DNA of 64,000 nt from Streptomyces longhuiensis (GTDB taxonomy: Bacteria > Actinomycetota > Actinomycetes > Streptomycetales > Streptomycetaceae): NCBI RefSeq assembly GCF_020616555.1, contig NZ_CP085173.1:1240001-1304000 (forward strand), read 5' to 3'. The notes under the pieces were generated by a model. That model did not search any database, was not told the origin of the DNA, and was given only the letters and a program-made list of their open reading frames with translations. The position numbers and the translations under genes are program-made. Shown piece after piece: positions 16,429 through 25,276 of this stretch. Within the stretch, counting starts at the first letter, position 1, and every line of letters begins with the position of its first letter.

Positions 16429-17442
16429 ATGCATCCGGACGGCCAGGAGCCACGCGGTCACAGCCCCCCGCTCCCCCAGCCCCGGGGCGACTTGTCGGCC
16501 ACAGTGCTCAAAGCGCTCGGCGGTGCCGCCACGACGCCACTGCCGCTCGCATTGCCGCGCGCTGTCGACCCATACGGAGACGATCTCCAGCTCGCTCTCT
16601 ACGTTCTCTACGAACTGCACTACCAAGGCTTCGACGGCGTCAGCGACGAACACGAGTGGAACCCGGCGCTGCTCGCCCTGCGCGGTCTGCTCGAACAGCG
16701 CTTCCTCGAGGCGCTGCGCACTGACGTGCCGCCACGGACCGATGCCGACGAGTCCCTCGCCCCGCTTCTGGTGGAACCCGTCGGTCACGACGAGTCGAGC
16801 GTCAGCCACTACCTGCAGAGGGACGGCACGTTGGATCAGCTCAGGGAGTACGCAGCCGTGCGCTCGCTGTATCACCTCAAGGAAGCCGACCCTCACGCCT
16901 GGGTTCTCCCTCGTCTGCACGGCCGCGCCAAAGCCGCCATGGTGGCCGTCGAGTTCGACGAGTTCGGCGCGGGACACGCGGAGGACATCCACGCCCAGCT
17001 CTTCGCCGACCTCATGGCGGACCTCGGCCTGCGCACCGCCTACGGACACTATGTCGACACGGCGCCGGCGGAAGCCCTGGCCACCGTCAACGTCATGTCT
17101 CTGTTCGGCCTCCACCGTGCTCTGCGCGGTGCCCTGGTGGGGCACTTCGCCGCTGTCGAAGTAGCGTCGCCCCCCGGCTCGCGGCGACTGGCCTCGGCCA
17201 TGCGGCGTACCGGCGCGGGACCGGCCGCGGCCCGCTTCTACGACGAGCACGTGGAGGCCGACGCGGTCCACGAACAGGTGGTGCGTCGCGATGTCATCGG
17301 CGGGCTGCGAACAAGCGAACCCATGCTCGAGCCCGACATCGCCTTCGGCGTCCAAGCCACCGTCTTCCTGGAAGAACGCCTCGGACGACAGCTCTTGGGA
17401 GCCTGGCGCGATCAGCGCAGCGCGCTACGCACGCCGCTGTAG
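16429..17442 (+). CDS. iron-containing redox enzyme family protein
   Basis: 337 aa, helical heme-oxygenase-like fold. Candidate metal ligands lie in LYVLYELHYQGFDGVSDEHE, AAMVAVEFDEFGAGHAEDIH and YDEHVEADAVHEQVVRRDVI, the spaced E/H/D pattern of HDO-type diiron or mononuclear iron enzymes. GAGGAAGG precedes ATG 16429. Forms a unit with the CDGSH protein, which could supply electrons; the substrate cannot be read from sequence. Confidence 0.8.
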   Translation: MHPDGQEPRGHSPPLPQPRGDLSATVLKALGGAATTPLPLALPRAVDPYGDDLQLALYVLYELHYQGFDGVSDEHEWNPALLALRGLLEQRFLEALRTDVPPRTDADESLAPLLVEPVGHDESSVSHYLQRDGTLDQLREYAAVRSLYHLKEADPHAWVLPRLHGRAKAAMVAVEFDEFGAGHAEDIHAQLFADLMADLGLRTAYGHYVDTAPAEALATVNVMSLFGLHRALRGALVGHFAAVEVASPPGSRRLASAMRRTGAGPAAARFYDEHVEADAVHEQVVRRDVIGGLRTSEPMLEPDIAFGVQATVFLEERLGRQLLGAWRDQRSALRTPL

Positions 17443-17849
17443 CAGCTGACCCGCCTGTTGGGTCCCCCTGCTGACCCAGAGCCCTTTCGTTCCTGGGATG
17501 GGGCCGCCCGGTCGAGGACTCGCAGACCACGACGGAAAGGACGAAGAGGCGGAGACACAGTGAGGGGCATCTCGGGCTGCATGCTCGCCGTGCCGGCGGT
17601 GCTTCTGGCCGGTGCATTGGCGGTGGATGTCGTCCCGGGGGGGGCATGGTCGGCGGTCGGCACGGCAACCGATGCCTTCACCGACCACTCCGGGTATCTG
17701 ATCGTTCAGAATCAGGTTCTCGTCATCGCCGGATCCTGCCGGCCGGATGGGAGGACACGCTCCGGATGGCCGACGCAGCACGCTGCTGCGGGTGCGGGCA
17801 GCCTCAACCCCGGCAGCCATGGCGGCTGCCGGAACCATGAGCGGCGCGT
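17443..17849. other. 407-bp gap with a weak short ORF
   Basis: A GTG at 17562 follows a GGAG sequence and opens a hydrophobic reading, MLAVPAVLLAGALAVDVV, that runs into the antisense of the CsbD gene. It may be a decayed membrane protein; support is too weak to call a gene. Confidence 0.3.
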
Positions 17850-18032
17850 CTACTTGGGCTTGATGGCGTCCTTGGTCTTCTCCTTGGCCGCACGCAAGTC
17901 ACCCTTGGACTCTTCGGCGTGTCCCTTGGCCTTCAGGGACTCGTTGCCGAGTGCACCACCGACGGCCCTCTTGACCTTGCCCTTGATCTGCTCGCCCTTA
18001 GCCTTAGCCTTCTCGTCCCCAGCCACTGCCAC
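17850..18032 (-). CDS. CsbD family stress protein
   Basis: 60 aa, hydrophilic, helical: DEKAKAKGEQIKGKVKRAVG, then LKAKGHAEESKGDLRAAKEK, the duplicated Lys/Glu-rich pattern of CsbD. CsbD proteins are general-stress induced; molecular role unknown. A second, more diverged member lies at 19753. Confidence 0.88.
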   Translation of the reverse strand: MAVAGDEKAKAKGEQIKGKVKRAVGGALGNESLKAKGHAEESKGDLRAAKEKTKDAIKPK

Positions 18033-18274
18033 TCACACCCTGCCTCGCTCGAAATAGGTTCGATCTCTCGAGTCACCCCAAAATACAATTTTAAACCGGA
18101 TGCTCCACGGACTTTTCACAGCCCCGAATTCTTTAACAACGGCTACGGTTCAGGTGGGATCGGAAGCGAGAAGCGTCGGAATGTCGGCTGATGTGTGCGG
18201 AAGCGGGCGGTAGACGACGCTGAGCCGGTTTCAACCTGGCTTGCGAGATCGCCGGTTGGGGTTGCGCCGGCAAT

Positions 18275-18515
18275 CGTTGGGAGGCGAAGGTCGCCGAGGT
18301 CGAGCGGGAATGCGATGCCGATGACTGAGCAGATACCCGACCAGCGCGTCGCGTGGACGACCGTCGGCAGTGTAGGAAAATTGGCACGCTCCGGCTGGAC
18401 TACGAGCTTGCAGGCTTCGCCGAGACCCTCGGTGACGTGATCGGCTTCGTCAAGTGGCGAGTCATCGAGACCGCAGGTGCTTCAAGCAGTACATCCGGCG
18501 CCGTTGGTGCGACGG
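18275..18515 (+). pseudogene. SRPBCC/cyclase family relic
   Basis: Three frames in sequence reconstruct one protein: NRWEAKVAEVERECDADD-like reading, then TEQIPDQRVAWTTVGSV, then GTLRLDYELAGFAETLGDV and IGFVKWRVIE, then RRCFKQYIRRR. This is the C-terminal half of an SRPBCC (polyketide cyclase/dehydrase) protein with at least two frameshifts and missing the N-terminal half. Confidence 0.65.
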
Positions 18516-19054
18516 TTGTCGCCGCTTCCGGCCATCGGGACACTCAGCCCCTGCAGTGCCGCTGCAAGAAGCGGTGGGCCGGGGCACCACTGCCAGGCCC
18601 GTACATGGCGCACACTCGTACGTGGTCAGAGCCTGCCCGAGGCCAAACCATGTCGCCGGCCACGTGGCGACGAAGATCCCCCACGGGTCCGCCTGGTCGA
18701 TGCCCATCGGTTCCGCCTTCGTCGACGTCACCCATGGCACAACGGACACCGATGGTCAGGCTGGCAACGGCGTTCGCGTGTTGGCTGCGTAGGCCCCTGC
18801 CTTACCGAAACTCGATGCTCATGGCTCTCCTCTCGACGCGACGGCTGAACTTCCCCCGCCACCTACAAGACAGCCGTACGCCTGTGGGACACACGCCGGG
18901 TCCTCACGTCCTCGTTTCGGTGAGAGCGGGCCGCAGGCCGATATGCGGCAGGCCACGGCCCAGGCCTTCGACCTGTTGGCCGGTGAGACGCCGCGAGGAG
19001 CACACACCGCTATCTTCGACATGACGGCCTGTGCTCATCGCCGCACACTGAGAT
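18516..19054. other. gap in relic region
   Basis: No supported gene. Readings such as AQAFDLLAGETPRGAHTAIF near 18960-19015 look protein-like but I cannot place them. Confidence 0.35.
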
Positions 19055-19572
19055 GCCGCATGGCCTAATCACTCCTGGGCACTGGAGAGCGGGACGGCAG
19101 GCCCTCACCCGGCGATCCCAAGCCGCGCGGTCCAGCGGGAGCCACGAGGGGACCAACGACGTGCGACGACAGCGTCCCCAAGGAACTGTTCGCGTCCGCC
19201 GCCCAGGACGCCCTACGCGACCTCCACCGAACCCCCGACGACCGGACCGCGCCGGCACACTGGCCGGCTGCGACATTCTCGTTCCTGAACCGACTGAGCC
19301 CAATACTCACGACCAGCCGGAAGACGGCCGGCTGCCCCTCCCCCTGATCGACGACCACCACACCTGCAGGCCGTCCCCGTCTTCACATCGGCGCAGCGAC
19401 TGGGTCAGGCGCTCGCCGACATTCTCGTGAGTCACCACATACAACTGGGACCGCCGGCAGCCAACTGGCCCACCAAGACCTGGCGTTCCTCATCGATCCC
19501 GGCCACCGCGACGGTCTGATCCTCACCAGTCAAGGCGTACGAGCGGACGTGACTCCGACCCTCGTGACGTGA
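19055..19572 (+). repeat. direct repeat, copy 2
   Basis: Diverged copy of 8427-8948 in the same orientation, about 10.6 kb away. Leader (GAGCCACGAGGGGAC) and coding sequence both match over the whole length, with many substitutions and several small indels. Confidence 0.8.
19159..19572 (+). pseudogene. SseB-like pseudogene (copy 2)
   Basis: Base-by-base counterpart of the gene at 8532. The start ATG is ACG here, and indels shift the frame repeatedly: CDILVPEPTEPNTHDQPED is readable in one frame and the FTS...LLIDPG region only in others. The leader and RBS are kept. Confidence 0.8.
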
Positions 19573-19752
19573 GGTTCCCCGACCGGGTGGCGGCGAACTC
19601 GTGGTAGCAAAGGTGCACTATCACGTGCCGATAATCGGGGGCGGATGATACGGGGCGACTCACCTGGCCCCTTTCTTGTTCCCCGCGGCGCTTGTGTTTT
19701 TGTCCCCTGTCTCACGGGCACACGGTCAGTGAGGCTCCGTGGAGGTATCGAG

Positions 19753-19926
19753 ATGACTACCGTAGAGAGAGCCAAGGCAAAAGCCGAACAGATCGTCGGA
19801 AAGTCCGTGCGGAAGGCGGCTCACGCAGCGCACAAAGAAACCCTTGCAGCAAAAGGTGCCGCTCTCGAAGCACGAGGAATGATGCGGGGCGCGAAGGAGC
19901 ACTCCAAGGGTTTCCTCAAGCGCTGA
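19753..19926 (+). CDS. CsbD-like small stress protein
   Basis: 57 aa, Lys/Ala-rich: VERAKAKAEQIVGKSVRKAA, then ETLAAKGAALEARGMMRGAK. Same size and charge pattern as CsbD but more diverged. GGAGG precedes ATG 19753. Start further upstream is possible in frame but unsupported. Confidence 0.65.
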   Translation: MTTVERAKAKAEQIVGKSVRKAAHAAHKETLAAKGAALEARGMMRGAKEHSKGFLKR

Positions 19927-20128
19927 CGCAATCATGACATAGGACATCAGGAGCTTCCGCGAAGGCCGCAAGCTGCCAGCTGCCACGTGACGCCCGGTAC
20001 TCGATTCGCTCGTAGGCTGCAGGCCTGCCCGGTTCGCGGCCGGCCCAGGCCCCAGCCGCGGCTCGACGACGCCACGGCCGGAGGCGTCCTGGTAGACGGG
20101 GTTTTCCGCTGGTTACGAAAACGGACGT
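19927..20128. other. intergenic
   Basis: Nothing recognised; ends at the truncated transposase. Confidence 0.4.
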
Positions 20129-20322
20129 TCAGATGTGCACAGGCCACCGCAGTACCGTGTCCGGCCGTACCGGCAGGCGCATGCCGTGCAGCACCTCGTG
20201 GGGCAGCGGTGTGAGGCGTGCGGCGAGCACGGTCCGGTCCTCGGGAGCGAACCTCGCTTTCTCCGGGCCGAGTTGCCGTCTCTGCACTTCTTGCGGTGGG
20301 GAACGTAGGTGCTCCGCAGCTC
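20129..20322 (-). pseudogene. truncated integrase-type transposase
   Basis: Minus-strand reading RRQLGPEKARFAPEDRTVLA then LTPLPHEVLHGMRLPVRPDT and VLRWPVHI, stop. It matches the N-terminal region of actinobacterial DDE transposases with 'LRHQLAVLxRQLGxxxPRFxxxDR...LRLxVxPDTxLRWHR'. The segment before it (AMRAAEHLRSPPQE) fits 'eILVLRHQ' only after a frameshift. The catalytic core is absent. Confidence 0.65.
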
Positions 20323-20940
20323 TCATTGCCCGCCGAGCCGGACCGCAACAACCACGTACAGGCTCGCGGACGTCGTCAGAAGCAGAAAGGCGAGAGCCGT
20401 GTGGACAACGAGCCCTCGTCCCGGGGCGAGGTCCAGGTATGTCCGGGCTGCTCGGCTCACCCGGGGGCGGGGGACTCCTCGCGCGGCGTTCGCGTCGGCC
20501 TTCTCGATCGCTCGGCGCAGCTTCCCGCGGGATCTCGTCGTCGTGATGCCCAGGCGCACACCATGGGCGTCGCACACCACCACGGTGCGGTGCGGGCCGC
20601 CGTACGAAAAGGTCGTGAGCAGGCGGACGGTGGTGATCCGGTTCAGGTCGACGGAGCGTTCGCCGGTCAGCGTGCGTGCGGTCAGGTGCGATGACGAGTG
20701 CCGGAACGGGGCTCGTTCCTCGCACAGTTCGGTGAGGAAGACGGGGCCGATGATCCCGCACAGCAGGCCGAGCACGATCGGTGTCCCTTCGGGGACTGCA
20801 CCGGTACGGGCCAGTCCGTAGCCGGCGAGGGGCAGCAGAAGGACAGCCACCACCAGTCCCGATCCCACGCGCGCACGCGCCACGCTGCGAGTTGTGCTTG
20901 CTTCCACTGACTCCCCCGTCTCTACCGAAGGCACCAGCAT
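20323..20940 (-). CDS. hypothetical membrane protein
   Basis: 205 aa. Two N-terminal helices (about 28-48 and 54-71), a soluble middle with FRHSSSHLTARTLTGERSVD and TVVVCDAHGVRLGI resembling a PH-like domain, and a C-terminal helix, VVHTALAFLLLTTSASLYVV. Not recognised further. Its 3' end abuts the transposase fragment exactly, so its original terminus may have been changed. Confidence 0.6.
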   Translation of the reverse strand: MLVPSVETGESVEASTTRSVARARVGSGLVVAVLLLPLAGYGLARTGAVPEGTPIVLGLLCGIIGPVFLTELCEERAPFRHSSSHLTARTLTGERSVDLNRITTVRLLTTFSYGGPHRTVVVCDAHGVRLGITTTRSRGKLRRAIEKADANAARGVPRPRVSRAARTYLDLAPGRGLVVHTALAFLLLTTSASLYVVVAVRLGGQ

Positions 20941-21309
20941 GCCCGCACGGTGAGTCCTGCCGCACTACCTGTGTCCGGCAATCTTCGACGCAAGAACCCG
21001 CCGGTGGCGGGCGCCGTACGTAAAACCGATACCTCCGCCAGATTGTCCATCAGGTCCGTTCTCCCGTTCGTTCCAAGCCTGTTGGGCCTGCCGAGAGGCA
21101 CGACCTGTTCGGTGTCGGTGAGTTCGCCGGTGATCGCCTGGGTGGCGGCGACCATGGCGGTGAGGGAGACGGTGCCCTCGGCTCCCTCGATGGACGTGAC
21201 GAGCATCGGTGAGGACGCAGACCGTGGCGCCGCGTTCGTGGGCCCGCCCTGGGCGTGGCCCGGTGCGACAGCCCGACGGCGCTCCTGGCCCGCGCCACCT
21301 CCTGGCCGC
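20941..21309. other. gap in relic region
   Basis: A minus-strand reading (MVAATQAITGELTDTEQVV ... LMDNLAEVSV) resembles the 'KASQAISGEI...LM' start of GAF-type sensor domains, but is short and unsupported. No gene called. Confidence 0.3.
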
Positions 21310-21543
21310 CTTCACGAACGGCTCGACCTGCGTGCCCAGGTGCAGCCCGCCGCCGACCTGATCCGCTCCGCCACCACGACCGCCGCGCGCCTCTTGCGCG
21401 AGGAAGGCCGGGTGGGCACACTCGCCGTCGGCGCACAGGCCTACTGCTGGTCCCAGGGCGGCAGCCCGCTCGAGGACATCCCGGTCCTGACGAAGCCTCG
21501 GGAACATCTCCGGCATGTCATCAAGGCGGGCACGCCCATGTGA
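21310..21543 (+). pseudogene. amidohydrolase C-terminal relic
   Basis: Reads LRAQVQPAADLIRSATTTAA, RLLREEGRVGTLAVGAQA, GGSPLEDIPVLTKPREHLRH, VIKAGTPM, stop. This is the end of an imidazolonepropionase-like amidohydrolase ('EvLRsAT..aArLL...G.l..G..ADllv..GdPLeDi..L'). The aspartate of the usual AD is changed (QAYCW in place of QADLL) and the metal-binding N-terminal part is missing. Confidence 0.7.
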
Positions 21544-21727
21544 CGTACGCGAGCACCCACGGCACGCTTCGACCGCTGCCGCGGGAGCGTTGCGTGGCGC
21601 GTCGCCACCGCTTGAAGGAATGCTCGTCCATGGAGAGCGAGAAAGGCCCTCAGAGAACAAGAAAGCAGAGAACAAGAAAGGCAAGGAGGTCTTCCCACTC
21701 CTTGCCACTCTTAACTTATAGCGCACT

Positions 21728-21750
21728 GGGGGGCTTGCGGCAAGGCCCCC
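21728..21750. promoter_or_regulatory. rifamycin-associated element (RAE)-like palindrome
   Basis: A G-run, then CTTGC-G-GCAAG (perfect 11-bp palindrome), then G and a C-run. From memory this matches the inverted repeat called the rifamycin-associated element, found upstream of rifamycin-resistance genes including helR in Streptomyces. It is 202 bp before the helR start, with a glycosyltransferase stub between them. Confidence 0.75.
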
Positions 21751-21808
21751 ACCATCCCGCACAATCGCTGGCCGAGGCTCGAACCTGCGGAAATGGGAGA
21801 TCAACGAA

Positions 21809-21952
21809 GTGCATGTGTTGTTGTCGATCGACGGGTCGCGCGGTGGCGCCGAGCCGGTGGTGGGACCCGCGTCGCCGGTGTGGACGCTCGGTGCCGAGGT
21901 GCGCGTGTGCGCACCGTCGGACTTCGCAGACGTGACCTCGGATCGGAGCTGA
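21809..21952 (+). pseudogene. glycosyltransferase N-terminal stub
   Basis: From GTG 21809: MHVLLSIDGSRGGAEP, then LGAEVRVCAPSDFADV, stop. This is the first beta-alpha-beta unit of a GT1 (MGT/UGT-like) glycosyltransferase, 47 codons instead of about 400. The stop overlaps the helR start (TGATG). Its place between an RAE-like site and helR makes a rifamycin glycosyltransferase a reasonable guess for the ancestor; the fragment is too short to tell. Confidence 0.7.
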
Positions 21953-24141
21953 TGGCATTGACCTCCACGACCACCAGTGCGTTCGCACTCCCCGAGCGTC
22001 TCGCCTCCAAGGCCGACGCGACCCTGATCGCCGGCGACGAGGCACACTTCGCGGCCATCGCGAGCAGCCTCGACCAGACGATCACCGAACTCTCCGACCG
22101 TCTCGACGCCCTGCGCAGGGCCCCCGGCGGCATCGGCCGCGAGGCCATGGACCGGGACTCGAAGATCCACCGGCTGACCGGCCGCCTGCGCGCCCTGCGC
22201 CGCTTCGGCCTGGACCTGTGCCTGGGCCGTGTCGTCGGCGCGGACGCCGCCGAGCCCCTTTACATCGGGCGGCTCGGCCTCACCGACAGCTAGGGGCGCC
22301 GACTGCTCGTCGACTGGCGCTCCCCCGCCGCCGAGCCCTTCTTCGGGGCGACCCACGCCCACCCGATGGGCCTGGCCAGCCGCCGCCGGTACCGCTGGAC
22401 CGGCGGCCGGATCAGCGACTACTGGGACGAGGTGTTCACCGCCGACGGCCTGGAGCAACGCGCCGCGCTCGACGACCAGTCCGCGTTCATCGCCAGCCTG
22501 GGCAGCAACCGGTCGGCTCGTATGCGCGACGTCCTCGGCACCATCCAGGCCGACCAGGACGCCATCATCCGCGCCGGTTCGCGCGGCGCCCTCGTCGTCG
22601 ACGGCGGCCCCGGCACGGGCAAGACCGTCGTCGCCCTGCACCGCTCCGCGTACCTCCTCTATTCCGACCCGCGCCTCAGTCACCGTCGGGGCGGTGTGCT
22701 GTTCGTCGGTCCGCACCGGCCCTACCTGGACTACGTGGCCGATGTCCTGCCCAGCCTCGGAGAGGACGGCGTACAGACCTGCATCCTGCAGGACCTCGTC
22801 GCCGAGGGCGCCGCGGCGACCGTGGAGACCGACCCGGACGTGGCCCGCCTGAAGTCCTCCGCGGACATGGTGCGAGCGATCGAGAAGGCCGTCAGGTTCT
22901 ACGAGGAGCCGCCCACCCAGGGCATGACCGCCACGACGGCCTGGTCCGACATCTGGGTGAGCGCCGACGACTGGGCCGAGGCCTTCAAGGCGCCGGGGCC
23001 GGGCGCTCCGCACAACGAGGCGCGCGAGCAGGTCTGGGAGGAACTGGCCTCGATCCTCATGGACAAGCAAGGCATGAACGAGGACGAGGACGGCGTCTCC
23101 CCCGATCTGTTCCTGCGGTCACTGCGGCAGGACCGGGATCTGGTCGCCGCCCTCAACAGCGCGTGGCCGCTGCTCGAGGCCGCCGACCTGGTCTCCGACC
23201 TGTGGACGGTCCCCGCCTACCTGCGCATGTGTGCCCCCTGGCTCGACCGCGACGACGTGGCCAAACTGCAGCGCAAGGACGCTCCCCAGGCCTGGACGGT
23301 GTCCGACCTGCCGCTCCTGGACGCGGCGCGGCAGCGGCTCGGTGACCCGGAGGCCGCGCGGCGCAAGCGGCAGCACGACGCCGCGGTCGCCGCCGAGCGC
23401 GAGCGCATGGCCCTCGTCATCGACGACATCATCTCGGCGGCCGACTTCAACTCGGCCGGCGACGACAGTGAGGGCGCGGTGCGGATGCTGCGCGGGAAGG
23501 ACCTCCAGGACAGCCTGATCGACGAGAGCGCGCTGCCCACCGCCGACCCGGACCGGCTCGCGGGACCGTTCGCGCACATCGTCGTGGACGAGGCGCAGGA
23601 ACTGACCGACGCGGAGTGGCAGATGCTGCTCCTGCGCTGCCCGTCCCGGAGCTTCACCATTGTCGGTGACCGCGCCCAGGCGAGGCACGGGTTCACGGAG
23701 TCGTGGGAGGAACGTCTGGAGCGGGCCGGGCTCGACCGGATCAAGCAGGCCTCTCTGACCATCAACTACCGCACTCCGGAAGAGGTCATGACGGAAGCCG
23801 AGCCCGTCATCCGGGCCGAGCTCCCCGACGCCAACGTGCCGACATCCATCCGCAGCAGCGGCGTCCCCGTCGTCCACGGACCGGTCACGGACCTGGACTC
23901 GATCCTCGGCACGTGGCTCGCCGCACACGACGACGGGATCGCCTGCGTCATCGGCGCCCCCGCCTTCCGGGCGTCGTCACGCGTCCGGTCCCTGACCCCG
24001 GAGCTGTCGAAGGGCCTCGAGTTCGACCTGGTCGTCCTCGTCGACCCGGAGGAGTTCGGCGACGGTATCGAGGGAGCGGTCGACCGCTATGTGGCGATGA
24101 CCCGGGCGACGCAGCAGCTCGTCGTCCTGACGAGTTCCTGA
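21952..24141 (+). pseudogene. helR: HelR RNA polymerase-rescue ATPase, interrupted by one amber codon
   Basis: Frame-intact over 730 codons except for a single TAG at 22291-22293 (codon 114). N-terminal part: DEAHFAAIASSLDQTITELS, HRLTGRLRALRRFGLDLCLG, YIGRLGLTDS, TAG, then GRRLLVDWRSPAAEPFFGAT. Walker A GGPGTGKT at residues 218-225, ADVLPSLGED, VDEAQELTDAEW (Walker B), IVGDRAQARHG, LSKGLEFDLVVLVDPEEFG and YVAMTRATQQLVVL. Superfamily 1 helicase-like HelR, which displaces rifamycins from RNA polymerase. A Glu is expected at the TAG, so GAG to TAG is the likely change. Restart at ATG 22366 could yield 591 aa lacking the N-terminal arm. Confidence 0.85.
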
Positions 24142-24178
24142 CCGGGGAGAGGCCGGTGTGACCGCCGGCGCGGGGTGC

Positions 24179-24216
24179 GTGCCCGAGCCTGCCGCGTACG
24201 TGGCGGGCTCGGGCAC
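24179..24216. terminator. hairpin after helR
   Basis: Inverted repeat with arms GTGCCCGAGCCTGCCGC and GTGGCGGGCTCGGGCAC around a GTAC loop, two imperfect pairs in 17. No T-tract, as is common in Streptomyces. Confidence 0.65.
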
Positions 24217-24388
24217 ACCGTCGTATCGGTCGGCGTGCATCAGGTGCGGTCGTCGACGAGATGGACCCGAGGTCCATCAGAGCGTGCCGGGGCATTGCCC
24301 CGTACGGCCGCGTGGCCTCCGGTTGCGCGCGCACCCGCCGCGCCGGGGAATGGCGAGGAGAGGAATTCCACCCACGTAAGGAACCCCC

Positions 24389-25237
24389 ATGCAGAACGTC
24401 CTCCTCAACAACGGCGTCGAGATGCCGATCCTCGGATTCGGTGTCTACCAGATCCCGCCCGAGCAGACCGAGCAGGCGGTCAGCGACGCCCTCGCCGCCG
24501 GCTACCGGTCCCTCGACACCGCGGCCGCCTACGGCAACGAAGAGGCCGTAGGCCGTGCGATCAAGGCCAGCGGCATCCCGCGCGAGGACCTTTTCGTGAC
24601 CACCAAGCTGTGGATCTCCAGCGCCGGCGAGGAGAACGCCGGGCGCGCCTTCCACACGTCGCTGCGAAAGCTGGGCCTCGACAACCTCGACCTGTACCTG
24701 ATCCACCAGCCCTTCGGCGACGTCTACGGCTCCTGGCGTGCCATGGAGGCCTTGCACCGCGAGGGCGTCGTCCGGGCCATCGGCGTCTCGAACTTCTACC
24801 CCGACCGGCTCGTGGACCTGATCGACCACAACGAGATCACTCCGGCGGTCAATCAGATCGAGACCCACCCGTTCAACCGGCGTACCGCCGACCAGAAAGT
24901 CATGCGCGAGCGCGGGGTCCAGATCGAGTCGTGGGGACCCTTCGCCGAAGGCCGCAACAACCTCTTCACCGATCCGGTGCTCAGCGGGATCGGCGCCGCG
25001 CACGGCAAATCCGTGGCGCAGGTCGTGCTGCGCTGGCTCATTCAGCGGCGCGTGGTCGTGATTCCCAAGTCGGTCCGCGCCGACCGCATGGCGGAGAACC
25101 TCGACGTCTTCGACTTCGAGCTCACCGACGACCAGATGGCGTCCATCGACGCCATGGACACAGGTGAGTCGCTGTTCTTCGACCACCGTGACCCGGAGGT
25201 CGTCAGCCGCTTCGGCAAGCTCCAGCCGAACACCTGA
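24389..25237 (+). CDS. aldo/keto reductase
   Basis: 282 aa, NADPH-dependent AKR of the 2,5-diketogluconate reductase type. Tetrad visible: Asp and Tyr in [15 protein letters not shown], Lys in VTTKLWIS, His in [10 protein letters not shown]. Later [25 protein letters not shown], and the cofactor segment [28 protein letters not shown] precedes ATG 24389. Convergent with the next gene. Confidence 0.92.
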   Translation: MQNVLLNNGVEMPILGFGVYQIPPEQTEQAVSDALAAGYRSLDTAAAYGNEEAVGRAIKASGIPREDLFVTTKLWISSAGEENAGRAFHTSLRKLGLDNLDLYLIHQPFGDVYGSWRAMEALHREGVVRAIGVSNFYPDRLVDLIDHNEITPAVNQIETHPFNRRTADQKVMRERGVQIESWGPFAEGRNNLFTDPVLSGIGAAHGKSVAQVVLRWLIQRRVVVIPKSVRADRMAENLDVFDFELTDDQMASIDAMDTGESLFFDHRDPEVVSRFGKLQPNT

Positions 25238-25276
25238 CCCGCGCGCTCCGACATGGCCCCCGCTGCGCGTCCGGAC

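Noticed and set aside
20965..23070. 701-codon minus-strand open frame across the helR region
   Set aside because: Antisense of helR and of relics; the sense strand carries clear HelR motifs.
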